From: Piscinibacter defluvii
GTDB lineage: Bacteria > Pseudomonadota > Gammaproteobacteria > Burkholderiales > Burkholderiaceae_C
DNA length: 64,000 nucleotides
Direction of reading: 5' to 3'
Assembly (NCBI RefSeq): GCF_004011805.1
Contig: NZ_RCHJ01000006.1
Span: 186,001-250,000 of the forward strand
Shown in pieces: positions 56,483 to 64,000 of the stretch (the first letter of the stretch is position 1; each line of letters begins with the position of its first letter). The notes beneath the pieces were generated by a model. That model was not told the DNA's origin, did not search any database, and saw only the letters and a program-made list of their open reading frames with translations. Made by a program: the position numbers and the translations under genes.

Positions 56483-57163
56483 ATGCAGCTCGTGATCGGC
56501 AACAAGAACTACTCGTCCTGGTCGATGCGCCCCTGGGTGCTGATGAGGCAGGCCGGCATCGCGTTCGAGGAAGTGAAGCTGCGCTTCGACGCCTTCACGC
56601 CCGACTCCGAGTTCAAGACCCGGCTGGCGCGCATCAGCCCGGCCGGGCGCGTGCCGGTGCTGCTGGACGGCGAGCTGGCGGTGTGGGACACGCTGGCGAT
56701 CGCCGAGTACCTGGCCGAGCGCTTGCCCGCGCTGCAGCTGTGGCCGGCGGACGTGGCGGCCCGGGCCCGCGCGCGCAGCGTGTGCGCCGAGATGCACTCG
56801 GGCTTCGGCGCCCTGCGCAGCGCCTTCCCGATGAACATCGAGGCGCGGCTGCCCGAGGTCGGCGAGCGCGTGCTGGCCGAGCAGGCCGCGGTGCGTGCCG
56901 ACCGCGAGCGCCTCGTGCAGATGTGGAGCGGGCTGCTCGAGGCCTCCGGCGGCCCGCTGCTGTTCGGCGCCTTCACCATCGCCGACGCCTACTTCGCGCC
57001 GGTGGTGATGCGCTTCGTCACCTACGGCGTGCCGCTGCCGCCGCGCATCACCGCCTACGTGGAGCGGGTGCGCGCGCTGCCCGGCGTGGCGGCCTGGGTC
57101 GACGACGCGCTGGCCGAGCAGGATTTCCTCGACTTCGAGGAGCCCTACCGCACGCGGCGCTGA
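56483..57163 (+). CDS. Glutathione S-transferase family protein
   Basis: 226 residues behind a perfect AAGGAGG (56470-56476) and a possible -10 (TAGCAT, 56453-56458). The thioredoxin-like N-domain reads VIGNKNYSSWSMRPWVLMRQAGI with the catalytic Ser in NYSSWS, and the glutathione-binding SPAGRVPVLLDGELAVWDTLAIAEYLAE. The helical C-domain is from about 90 (GAFTIADAYFAPVVMRF). It conjugates or reduces electrophiles with glutathione. The YfcF-like NYSSWSMRPW start is typical of one bacterial GST group. Confidence 0.93.
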   Translation: MQLVIGNKNYSSWSMRPWVLMRQAGIAFEEVKLRFDAFTPDSEFKTRLARISPAGRVPVLLDGELAVWDTLAIAEYLAERLPALQLWPADVAARARARSVCAEMHSGFGALRSAFPMNIEARLPEVGERVLAEQAAVRADRERLVQMWSGLLEASGGPLLFGAFTIADAYFAPVVMRFVTYGVPLPPRITAYVERVRALPGVAAWVDDALAEQDFLDFEEPYRTRR

Positions 57164-57195
57164 AGCGCCCGGGCGCGGCGCCTACACTGCGCCGC

Positions 57196-58422
57196 ATGCA
57201 GCGATACCTCGTCGGCGGTGCCGTGCGCGACCGGCTGCTCGGTCAACCGGAGGGCGATCGCGACTGGGTCGTGGTCGGCGCGACGCCGGCCGAGATGCTC
57301 GAGATGGGCTTCGCGCCGGTGGGGCGCGACTTCCCGGTGTTCCTGCACCCCGAGACCCGCGAGGAACATGCGCTCGCGCGCACCGAGCGCAAGACGGCGC
57401 CGGGCTACCACGGCTTCGTGTTCCATGCCGCGCCGGAGGTGACGCTCGAGCAGGACCTGGCGCGCCGCGACCTGACCATCAACGCGATCGCGCAGCACGA
57501 GGACGGCACGCTGGTCGATCCGTTCGGCGGTGCACGCGACCTGTCGCGGCGGGTGCTGCGCCACGTGTCCGACGCCTTCGCCGAGGACCCGGTGCGCATC
57601 CTGCGGCTGGCGCGCTTCGCGGCGCGCTGGCCCGAGTTCACGGTCGCCCCGGAGACGATGGCCCTGGTGCGGCGCATGGTCGCGGCCGGCGAGGTGGACG
57701 CGCTGGTGCCCGAGCGGGTCTGGCAGGAACTCGCGCGCGGGCTGATGGAGCGCCGCCCGAGCCGCCTGTTCGAGCTGCTGCGCGAGGGCGGCGCGCTGGC
57801 ACGCCTGCTGCCCGAGGTGGACCGGCTCTGGGGCGTGCCACAGCCCGCCGAGCACCACCCGGAGGTCGACACCGGCGTGCACCTGATGCTGGTGCTCGAC
57901 ATGGCCGCGCGCCTCGAGGCGCCGCTCACGGTGCGGTTCGCCTGCCTGTGCCACGACCTCGGCAAGGGCACGACGCCGCCCGACGAGCTGCCGCGCCACC
58001 GCGGCCACGAGGAGCGCAGCGTGGCGCTGCTGCACGACGTGGCCGAGCGCTGGCGCGTGCCGGCGGCCTGCCGCGAGCTGGCCGAGGTGGTGGCGCGCGA
58101 GCATGGCAACGTGCACCGCAGCGGCACGCTCGATGCCGCTGCCGTGCTGCGCCTGCTGGAACGCTGCGACGCGCTGCGCCGGCCCGAGCGCTTCGAGGAG
58201 CTGCTGCTGGCCTGCGAGTGCGACGCGCGCGGCCGCAGCGGACATTCCGAAGAGGCCTATCCGCAGCGCGAGCGCCTGCGCGCCGCGCTGCAGCTGGCCC
58301 GCGGCGTCGACACCGCCGCGGTGGCGCGCGAGGCCGCCGCGCGTGGCGCGGGCGGGCCCGAGATCGGGGAGCGGATCCACCTGGCCCGCACCCGGGCCAT
58401 CGCCGGCGGGCTGGCCGCCTGA
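57196..58422 (+). CDS. cca: CCA-adding tRNA nucleotidyltransferase with HD domain
   Basis: 408 residues (E. coli 412) from ATG 57196. YLVGGAVRDRLLG and DRDWVVVG carry the nucleotidyltransferase acidic residues. RRDLTINAIAQ and EDPVRILRLARFAAR are the class II brace motifs. An HD phosphohydrolase domain follows from about 225 (FACLCHDLGKGTTP). It builds or repairs tRNA 3'-CCA ends; the HD domain adds phosphatase activity in the gammaproteobacterial enzyme. It starts 33 bases after the GST stop and may be cotranscribed. Confidence 0.97.
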   Translation: MQRYLVGGAVRDRLLGQPEGDRDWVVVGATPAEMLEMGFAPVGRDFPVFLHPETREEHALARTERKTAPGYHGFVFHAAPEVTLEQDLARRDLTINAIAQHEDGTLVDPFGGARDLSRRVLRHVSDAFAEDPVRILRLARFAARWPEFTVAPETMALVRRMVAAGEVDALVPERVWQELARGLMERRPSRLFELLREGGALARLLPEVDRLWGVPQPAEHHPEVDTGVHLMLVLDMAARLEAPLTVRFACLCHDLGKGTTPPDELPRHRGHEERSVALLHDVAERWRVPAACRELAEVVAREHGNVHRSGTLDAAAVLRLLERCDALRRPERFEELLLACECDARGRSGHSEEAYPQRERLRAALQLARGVDTAAVAREAAARGAGGPEIGERIHLARTRAIAGGLAA

Positions 58423-58428
58423 GCGGGT

Positions 58429-58620
58429 CTAGACCAGCGCCCCCACCAGCATCGCCAGCATGCTCAGCAGCAGGCTGCTGGCCAGCGGCACGTGCCACTC
58501 GCGGCCGCGCCAGCGGAAGCTGAAGTCGCCCGGCAGCCTCCCCAGGCCGATGCGGCGCAGCCAGCCGGCCAGGCCCTGGAACACCAGGAACGAGAGCAGG
58601 AAGATCAGCAGCCAGCGCAT
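58429..58620 (-). CDS. DUF2905-family small membrane protein
   Basis: 63 residues behind GGAG. Two hydrophobic segments (LLIFLLSFLVFQGLAGWL and SSLLLSMLAMLVGAL) flank GRLPGDFSFRWRGREWHVPL, the signature of DUF2905. The family is inner-membrane and of unknown function. It lies 11 bases after the MidA-like gene stop on the same strand and is convergent with cca. Confidence 0.85.
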   Translation of the reverse strand: MRWLLIFLLSFLVFQGLAGWLRRIGLGRLPGDFSFRWRGREWHVPLASSLLLSMLAMLVGALV

Positions 58621-58631
58621 GGGGGCTCCGG

Positions 58632-59732
58632 CTACAGGGTGTGCGTTCGGTCGCCGCGCGCGAAGCCGAGCGGCTCCGGCAGCTCGATGCCGCGGCCGAA
58701 GCCGATCACCTTGAACAGCTCGCCCATCTCGTGCTCGGTCAGCAGCTTCTGCGCATTGGCCACGGTGCGCGCATCGGCGCCCTGCAGCAGCTCGAGCAGG
58801 CCGCAGTTGATCAGGAAATGCGCCTGCGTGGTGTAGCCCAGCACGTCGAGCCCGGCCTGCTGGCCGGCCAGTGCGATGCCGGTGAAGTTGACATGCGCGG
58901 TGATGTCCTTGTCGCCCACGTCGGCGAGCGGGTCCGCGTCGGCCCGGTGCGCGCGGTGGCACATCAGCGTGCCGCCGTGGCGCTGCGGGTGGTAGTACTC
59001 GGCCTCGGGGAAGCCGTAGTCGATCAGGAAGACGGCGCCGCGCACCAGGTGCCGGGCCAGCGTCGCGACGAAGGCCTCGGCCTGGCGATGGATCTCGGTC
59101 ACCGTGCCCGGCACCGCGAAACCGGCCACCGGCGGGCGCAGCGGCGTGGGACGGTCGGCGAACACGAAGCGCTCCCCGTCGACGGCCACGCCGCGCTCGG
59201 CCCATTCCTCGCCGTCGAAGTGCAGCAGCTGCACCGGCATCGCGTCGAGCACCTCGTTGCCGACCACCACGCCCTCGATCGCCTCGGGCCAGCGGTCGAG
59301 CCAGCGAACCTTGCCGGCATGCGCCGCGAGGCGCTCGCGCTGGCGTTCGCGCAGCGTGCCCGACAGGTCGACGATGGTGTAGCGCGTGACGGCATCGCCC
59401 AGCGCCTCGAGCAGCTGTGCCGCGAGCGCACCCGAGCCGGCGCCGAACTCGACCAGCTCCGTGGCCCGAGCGACCTCGAGCGCCTGCCGCAGCTGGCGCG
59501 CCAGCGCGCGGCCGAACAGCGGCGAGAGCTCCGGCGCCGTGACGAAATCGCTGCCCGAGCCCGGCCCGTGGCCGAACTGGCGCGCCGCGCGGCTGTAGTA
59601 GCCCAGCCCGGGGGCGTACAGGGCCAGTTCCATGAAGCGGTCGAAGCCCAGCCAGCCGCCGGCCTCGGCGATGGCCCCGTGGAGTCGCCGGCGCAGGGCG
59701 GCCGATACACTATCGGGCTCGTCGTTTTGCAT
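58632..59732 (-). CDS. SAM-dependent methyltransferase, MidA/NDUFAF7 family
   Basis: 366 residues from ATG 59732. Features are FMELALYAPGLGYYSRAARQFGHG, SDFVTAPELSPLFGRALARQL and the SAM motif ELVEFGAGSGALAAQLL, then VVGNEVLDAMPVQLL and FLIDYGFPEAEYYHPQRHGGTLMC. Mitochondrial NDUFAF7 methylates an Arg of complex I; the bacterial target is unknown. It is divergent from folM with 18 bases between start codons and followed by the DUF2905 gene. With the NDUFA9-like gene nearby it is the second complex-I-associated relative in this segment. Confidence 0.9.
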   Translation of the reverse strand: MQNDEPDSVSAALRRRLHGAIAEAGGWLGFDRFMELALYAPGLGYYSRAARQFGHGPGSGSDFVTAPELSPLFGRALARQLRQALEVARATELVEFGAGSGALAAQLLEALGDAVTRYTIVDLSGTLRERQRERLAAHAGKVRWLDRWPEAIEGVVVGNEVLDAMPVQLLHFDGEEWAERGVAVDGERFVFADRPTPLRPPVAGFAVPGTVTEIHRQAEAFVATLARHLVRGAVFLIDYGFPEAEYYHPQRHGGTLMCHRAHRADADPLADVGDKDITAHVNFTGIALAGQQAGLDVLGYTTQAHFLINCGLLELLQGADARTVANAQKLLTEHEMGELFKVIGFGRGIELPEPLGFARGDRTHTL

Positions 59733-59750
59733 CGCGGCATTGTAGGAACC

Positions 59751-60527
59751 ATGGACCCTCGTCCCGTCGTGCTGGTCACCGGCGCCGCGCGCCGGCTCGG
59801 CCGCGCCATCGCGCTCGAACTGGCCGCGCGCGGGCACGACATCGCGCTGCACCACCGCGGCCACGCCGACGATGCGCAGGCGACGCTGGCCGCGCTGCGC
59901 GAGGCCGGCGCCCGCGCCGAGGACTTCGCCGCCGACCTGGCCGACGAGGCCGCCACCCGCGCGCTGCTGCCGGCCGTGGTGCGGCGCCTCGGGCGCGTCG
60001 ACGCCGTGGTCAACAACGCCTCGCTGTTCGAACCCGACGCTGCCGCGAGCTTCGGCCATGCGGCGATGGAGGCCCACTGGCGCTGCAACACGGCGGCGCC
60101 GATCCTGCTCGCCCAGGCGCTGCATGCGCACCTGGCCGACCGCGGCGGCGAGGGCTGCGTCGTCAACCTGCTCGACCAGAAGCTCTGGAACCCGAACCCG
60201 GACTTCCTCTCCTACACGCTCTCGAAGGCGGCCCTGCGCGAGGCCACGGTGGTGCTGGCGCAGGCGCTCGCGCCGCGCGTGCGTGTGTGCGGCGTCGCGC
60301 CGGGCGTGACCCTGCCTTCGGGCGACATGAGCGAAGCCGAGTTCGCGGCCGCGCACCGGCTCACGCCGCTGGGCCGCTCGTCCACCCCCGAGGACGTGGC
60401 CCGGGCGGTGGCCTACCTGCTCGAGGCGCGCGCGGTGACCGGCACCACGCTGCTGGTCGACGGCGGCCAGCACCTCGCGCCGCAGGCGCGCGACGTGGTG
60501 CACCTGGTGCGCGAGGCGGCACGATGA
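59751..60527 (+). CDS. FolM-like SDR pteridine reductase
   Basis: 258 residues starting MDPRPVVLVTGAARRLGRAIALELA, with the arginine-containing GAARRLGRA motif of pteridine and dihydromonapterin reductases. VVNNASLFEPD and YTLSKAALREA (Tyr-x3-Lys) complete the SDR core. The 4-base overlap with folB supports a role in folate or pterin reduction: FolM reduces dihydromonapterin or dihydrofolate with NADPH. Other pteridine specificities are possible. Confidence 0.85.
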   Translation: MDPRPVVLVTGAARRLGRAIALELAARGHDIALHHRGHADDAQATLAALREAGARAEDFAADLADEAATRALLPAVVRRLGRVDAVVNNASLFEPDAAASFGHAAMEAHWRCNTAAPILLAQALHAHLADRGGEGCVVNLLDQKLWNPNPDFLSYTLSKAALREATVVLAQALAPRVRVCGVAPGVTLPSGDMSEAEFAAAHRLTPLGRSSTPEDVARAVAYLLEARAVTGTTLLVDGGQHLAPQARDVVHLVREAAR

Positions 60528-60919
60528 GCTGGACCGATGACCCGCGCCTGGCCGGCTGCCGCCGCCTGTTCCTGCGCGATCACGTGGTGCAGATGCACAT
60601 CGGCGCGCACGATTTCGAGAAGACCGGGGCGCAGCGCGTGGTCATCAACGTCGACCTGTTCGTGCCGCTGGCCCACTCCACGCCGGCCAGCGACAAGCTG
60701 CACGAGGTGGTCGACTACGACTTCGTGCGCGAGGCGGTGGCCCGGCGCATCGCCCGCGGCCACGTGGAGCTGCAGGAGACGCTGTGCGACGACCTGCTCG
60801 CCGAGTTGCTGTCGCACCCGGGCGTGCGCGCGGTGCGCGTGTCCACCGAGAAGCCCGACGTGTACCCCGACTGCGCCGCGGTCGGCTGCGAGGTGTTTGC
60901 CGTGAAGGAAGAACGATGA
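60524..60919 (+). CDS. folB: Dihydroneopterin aldolase
   Basis: 131 residues. [33 protein letters not shown] gives the family N-strand with the substrate-site Glu region. [17 protein letters not shown] and [17 protein letters not shown] follow, and the C-terminal strand has [13 protein letters not shown], including the catalytic Lys in the STEKPD motif. It cleaves dihydroneopterin to 6-hydroxymethyl-dihydropterin plus glycolaldehyde in folate synthesis. It overlaps folM upstream and ttcA downstream by 4 bases each. Confidence 0.93.
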   Translation: MSWTDDPRLAGCRRLFLRDHVVQMHIGAHDFEKTGAQRVVINVDLFVPLAHSTPASDKLHEVVDYDFVREAVARRIARGHVELQETLCDDLLAELLSHPGVRAVRVSTEKPDVYPDCAAVGCEVFAVKEER

Positions 60920-61809
60920 GTGCCGTGCTCGAGGACGCGAAGCACACGCGCGAGATCAACAAGCTGTCCAAGCGCCTGCACCGACAGGTGGGCCAGGCGA
61001 TCGCCGACTTCAACATGATCGAGCCGGGCGACAAGGTGATGGTCTGCGTCTCCGGCGGCAAGGACAGCTACGCGCTGCTGGACATCCTGATCAACCTGCG
61101 CCAACGCGCGCCGGTGGCCTTCGAGCTGGTGGCCGTCAACCTCGACCAGAAGCAGCCGGGCTTTCCCGAGCACGTGCTGCCCGAGTACCTGGCCAGCCGC
61201 GGCGTGCCCTTCCACATCGAGAACCAGGACACCTACTCGATCGTCAAGCGCCTGATCCCCGAGGGCCAGACCATGTGCAGCCTGTGCTCGCGGCTGCGCC
61301 GCGGCATCCTGTACCGCGTGGCCGGCGAGCTCGGGGCGACCAAGATCGCGCTCGGCCACCACCGCGACGACATGTTGCAGACGCTGTTCATGAACATGTT
61401 CTTCGGCAGCCGCATGAAGGGCATGCCGCCCAAGCTGGTGAGCGACGACGGGAAGAACATCGTGATCCGCCCGCTCGCCTACGTGGCCGAGACCGACCTG
61501 GAGCGCTGGGCAGTGCACCGCGCCTTCCCGATCATCCCGTGCAGCCTGTGCGGCAACCAGGAGAACCTGCAGCGCGTGCAGATGAAGAAGATGCTGCGCG
61601 AGTGGGAGCGCCAGTTCCCCGGCCGGCTGGACAACATCTTCACCGCGATGGGCAACATCGTGCCCTCGCACATGATGGACCGGAACCTCTATCCGTTCAC
61701 GACGCTCCAAACCACGGGCGTCGTCAACCCGGCGGGCGACCGCGCGTTCGACGAGGAGGAGGATTGCGGCCCGGCCGAGGCGCCGATCCGCATCCACCGC
61801 GACGACTGA
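60916..61809 (+). CDS. ttcA: tRNA 2-thiocytidine-32 synthase
   Basis: 297 residues. The PP-loop [10 protein letters not shown] lies near residues 46-55. The iron-sulfur-binding Cys pairs are in [12 protein letters not shown] and [28 protein letters not shown] and [16 protein letters not shown] are TtcA signatures. It thiolates C32 of certain tRNAs using ATP and a [4Fe-4S] cluster. It is the last gene of the folM-folB-ttcA operon, an association that looks like convenience rather than shared function. Confidence 0.97.
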   Translation: MSAVLEDAKHTREINKLSKRLHRQVGQAIADFNMIEPGDKVMVCVSGGKDSYALLDILINLRQRAPVAFELVAVNLDQKQPGFPEHVLPEYLASRGVPFHIENQDTYSIVKRLIPEGQTMCSLCSRLRRGILYRVAGELGATKIALGHHRDDMLQTLFMNMFFGSRMKGMPPKLVSDDGKNIVIRPLAYVAETDLERWAVHRAFPIIPCSLCGNQENLQRVQMKKMLREWERQFPGRLDNIFTAMGNIVPSHMMDRNLYPFTTLQTTGVVNPAGDRAFDEEEDCGPAEAPIRIHRDD

Positions 61810-61840
61810 TCACGCCCCCCGGGGCACGCGGGAGCCCGCC

Positions 61841-62467
61841 ATGTCACGCACCTTGTCCTTCCTGCTCGCCGCCGGCCTCGCGCTGCTGCTGGCCGGCTGC
61901 GCTTCGCTGAACCAGCTGACCAGCGAGGTCTCGAGCTTCAGCCAGTGGCCGGCCGACCGCAAGCCCGGCAGCTACACCTTCGAACGCCTGCCCTCGCAGC
62001 AGGCGCGCCCGGACCAGCAGCAGCTGCTGGAGGACTCCGCCCGCCGCGCGCTCGAGCTCGCCGGCTTCACGCCGGCCGCCGATGCCCGCAGCGCGGAGTA
62101 CGTCGTGCAGCTCGGCGCGCGGGTCGATGCGACCGACCAGTACCTCTACTACGACGATCCGTTCTGGTGGCGCGGCGGGCTGTACTACAGCCGCTGGGGC
62201 CGGCCGTACTGGCGTCCCGGCCCGGGGTTCGGCTTCGGCTTCGCCACCGCGACGACGAACTACGAGCGCGAGGTGGCACTGCTGATCCGCGACCGCCAGA
62301 GCGCCCAGCCGCTGTTCGAGGCACGCGCCGTCAACGACGGCTCGTCCCCGGCGATCCGCTCGCTGCTGCCGGCCATGTTCGAGGCGGCGCTGAAGGACTT
62401 CCCGACCGGCGGCGTCAACCCGCGCCGCGTGACCACGCCGATCGACCCGAACAAGCCGTCGTCGTAA
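61841..62467 (+). CDS. DUF4136-type lipoprotein
   Basis: 208 residues. The signal peptide ends in a lipobox LLAGC (Cys20), so it is probably anchored to a membrane. RKPGSYTFERLPSQQARPDQQQLLEDSARRALELAGF and YVVQLGARVD match the DUF4136 pattern. A Tyr/Trp/Gly-rich middle (YYDDPFWWRGGLYY) is unusual. Function unknown. It follows ttcA by 31 bases with its own GGGAGC ribosome-binding site and may be cotranscribed. Confidence 0.82.
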   Translation: MSRTLSFLLAAGLALLLAGCASLNQLTSEVSSFSQWPADRKPGSYTFERLPSQQARPDQQQLLEDSARRALELAGFTPAADARSAEYVVQLGARVDATDQYLYYDDPFWWRGGLYYSRWGRPYWRPGPGFGFGFATATTNYEREVALLIRDRQSAQPLFEARAVNDGSSPAIRSLLPAMFEAALKDFPTGGVNPRRVTTPIDPNKPSS

Positions 62468-62484
62468 GCGGGACGCTCAGACGC

Positions 62485-63342
62485 TCAGGGCGCGTCGCTG
62501 GCCAGCACGCGCAGATCGCCCTCCCAGCCCTTGAGCTTGCCGACCAGCGTCAGCCGCTGGGCCGGCGTCGTCATGTTGTGCAGGGTGGCGGCGAAGGCGC
62601 AGTTGTACTGGGTGAGCTTGTGCTGGTAGCGCCGGTACTCCTCGCGCGGCGAGCGCGTCAGGTGGTCGGCGTAGACGCGCAGCATCGCGATCGTGGCGTC
62701 GCGGCCGGGCTTCTCGGTGATCACCCGGCGCAGCAGCATCAGGGCCTCCTGCTGGCGGGCGCGGCGTTCGCCCTGCCAGAGCTCGGCGTCGAAGGGCGAG
62801 CCGGCCACCAGCCGGGCGACCCGCTCGCGCTGCGCGTCGTCGAGCCGGCCGTAGAGCAGCTCGGCACGGTCCACCGCGCGGTCGACGTTGGCCTGCAGGC
62901 GCCGCGCCGGGTCGTCGTCGAGGTACTCGCGGCGGAACTCGTCGTTGCTCTTGGCCTGGCGGCGCTCCACGTGGCGGATCTGCGCGGTGCCCAGCAGCGG
63001 CAGCACCTCGGCCGCGTGGGGCATCGCCTCGCCCAGGGCCAGATCGGCGCGTTCGCGCAGCCGGTCCCACCAGCGGCAGGCCTGGTCCGGCGTGGCGTCG
63101 CCCAGCACCTCGACCTGCGCACGCGCCAGCAGCTGGGCGTAGTCGGGCAGCTGGGTGCGGCGGTGCCAGTCGAACCAGCGTCGCAGGCCTTCGCGGGTGC
63201 GCAGCGTCTGCACCTCGTCGAAGTCGACATAGCCGTCGAGCCACCAGTAGGCCAGTTCCGGTGCCTGGTTGTAGCCCAGGCGCACCGCGCTGCACCCCCC
63301 CAGGGCGAGCAGTAGCAGCGCCACGATAATGCGGCACAGCAT
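62485..63342 (-). CDS. DUF6279-type lipoprotein
   Basis: 285 residues from ATG 63342 behind AGGTGGGG. The lipobox is LALGGC (Cys17). The mature chain begins [24 protein letters not shown], the hallmark of this uncharacterised betaproteobacterial and gammaproteobacterial family. It is otherwise helical, with many Arg/Glu pairs, and ends near [12 protein letters not shown]. It is probably an outer-membrane lipoprotein facing the periplasm. It is divergent from glmU with 31 bases between start codons. Confidence 0.8.
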   Translation of the reverse strand: MLCRIIVALLLLALGGCSAVRLGYNQAPELAYWWLDGYVDFDEVQTLRTREGLRRWFDWHRRTQLPDYAQLLARAQVEVLGDATPDQACRWWDRLRERADLALGEAMPHAAEVLPLLGTAQIRHVERRQAKSNDEFRREYLDDDPARRLQANVDRAVDRAELLYGRLDDAQRERVARLVAGSPFDAELWQGERRARQQEALMLLRRVITEKPGRDATIAMLRVYADHLTRSPREEYRRYQHKLTQYNCAFAATLHNMTTPAQRLTLVGKLKGWEGDLRVLASDAP

Positions 63343-63373
63343 TGGGACCCCACCTCGCGAAAGAACCGACGAC

Positions 63374-64000
63374 ATGGCCCTGGACATCGTGATCATGGCG
63401 GCCGGCAAGGGCACCCGCATGAAGTCGGCCCTGCCGAAAGTTCTGCACCGCCTTGCCGGCCTCAGTCTACTGGAGCACGTGCTGCACTCGGCAAGCACGC
63501 TGCATGCCCAGCGCATCGTCGCGGTCACCGGACATGGCGCCGAGCAGGTGGAGGCGGCCGTCTCGGCGCCCAACCTGCAGTTCGTGCGCCAGTCACCCCA
63601 GCTCGGCACCGGCCACGCCGTGCAGCAGGCGGCGCCGCTGCTGCACGACGAAGGTGTCACGCTGATCCTCAACGGCGACGTGCCGCTGATCGAGCCCGAC
63701 ACGATGCGTGCGCTGGTGGACGCCTGCGCCGGCCGTCACCTGGCGCTGCTGACCATCGTGCTGCCCGACCCGACCGGCTACGGCCGCGTGGTGCGCAGCG
63801 GCGACCCGGTGGGCGGCACGATCGAGGGCATCGTCGAGCACAAGGACGCCACGCCGGCGCAGCGCCGCATCAAGGAGGTCTACACCGGCGTGATGGCCGC
63901 GCCGACGGCCGCGCTGAAGCGCTGGCTGGCGGCGCTGACGAACGACAACGCGGCCGGCGAGTACTACCTGACCGACGTGGTGGCGATGGCGGTGCGCGAG
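63374..64000 (+). CDS. glmU: GlmU N-terminal uridylyltransferase part, cut by window edge
   Basis: 209 codons are visible before the window ends. The start [25 protein letters not shown] has the nucleotidyltransferase G-x-G-T-R-M motif and the catalytic-site Lys. [13 protein letters not shown] and [14 protein letters not shown] (the metal-binding Asp) follow, then GYGRVVR and [15 protein letters not shown]. This is the N-acetylglucosamine-1-phosphate uridyltransferase half of the bifunctional enzyme that makes UDP-GlcNAc; the acetyltransferase half would lie beyond the edge. Confidence 0.95.
   Translation, partial: MALDIVIMAAGKGTRMKSALPKVLHRLAGLSLLEHVLHSASTLHAQRIVAVTGHGAEQVEAAVSAPNLQFVRQSPQLGTGHAVQQAAPLLHDEGVTLILNGDVPLIEPDTMRALVDACAGRHLALLTIVLPDPTGYGRVVRSGDPVGGTIEGIVEHKDATPAQRRIKEVYTGVMAAPTAALKRWLAALTNDNAAGEYYLTDVVAMAVRE

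Overview
The window is very GC-rich DNA (roughly 70 percent by eye), densely coding, with many ATGA/GTGA stop-start overlaps. Gene content and order point to a betaproteobacterium of the order Burkholderiales, probably a Rubrivivax/Leptothrix-like lineage: metK divergent from a lipid A acyltransferase, ahcY-tlyA-metF behind an SAH riboswitch, a DUF2917 gene divergent from a LysR gene, and slt followed by an NDUFA9-like gene. The assignment is inference from synteny, not from a database search. No rRNA, tRNA, CRISPR array, insertion sequence or prophage was seen, and no stretch above about 300 bases lacks a gene.

Layout. 1-2.8 kb: lipid A acyltransferase (partial, minus), metK with a SAM-II-like leader, an OmpA-type lipoprotein and a small membrane protein. 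2.8-15.9 kb: a large BTAD/AAA/TPR regulator, a hybrid histidine kinase with a PhnD-like periplasmic binding protein and an AlkX/YcaQ-type glycosylase, a DUF3857-transglutaminase-TPR protein, an MFS transporter with a HAD phosphatase, and an acyl-CoA thioesterase. 16-18.8 kb: a 935-residue RTX-type calcium-binding protein without a local type I exporter. 18.9-26.5 kb: a chemotaxis operon (soluble MCP-like protein, cheY, STAS, cheA, PAS-MCP, cheW, cheR, cheD) with neither cheB nor cheZ.

26.6-42.6 kb: a sugar-acid uptake and catabolism region around a GntR/FCD regulator. On the minus strand are an SDR, a DenD-like dehydrogenase and an OtnI-like isomerase. On the plus strand are a CUT1 ABC importer, a HIBADH-type dehydrogenase, an IlvD/Edd sugar-acid dehydratase, a second ABC importer of the CUT2 (ribose) class and an SMP-30 lactonase. 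Together they suggest import of a sugar, lactone or aldonate, lactone opening, dehydration and oxidation or isomerisation. The kinase and aldolase steps are not in the window.

42.7-64 kb: an exported Asp-box beta-propeller protein, an EamA transporter, a gluconate 5-dehydrogenase-like SDR, the riboswitch-controlled ahcY-tlyA-metF operon (SAM cycle), an OmpW porin, two separate 5-formyl-THF cyclo-ligases, TfoX-like, DUF2917 and LysR genes, slt, an NDUFA9-like protein, a GST, cca, a DUF2905 protein, a MidA-like methyltransferase divergent from a folM-folB-ttcA operon, two lipoproteins, and the start of glmU. SAM-cycle and folate genes (metK, ahcY, metF, folM, folB, two cyclo-ligases) are notably frequent, and metK and ahcY each appear to sit behind a different riboswitch class.
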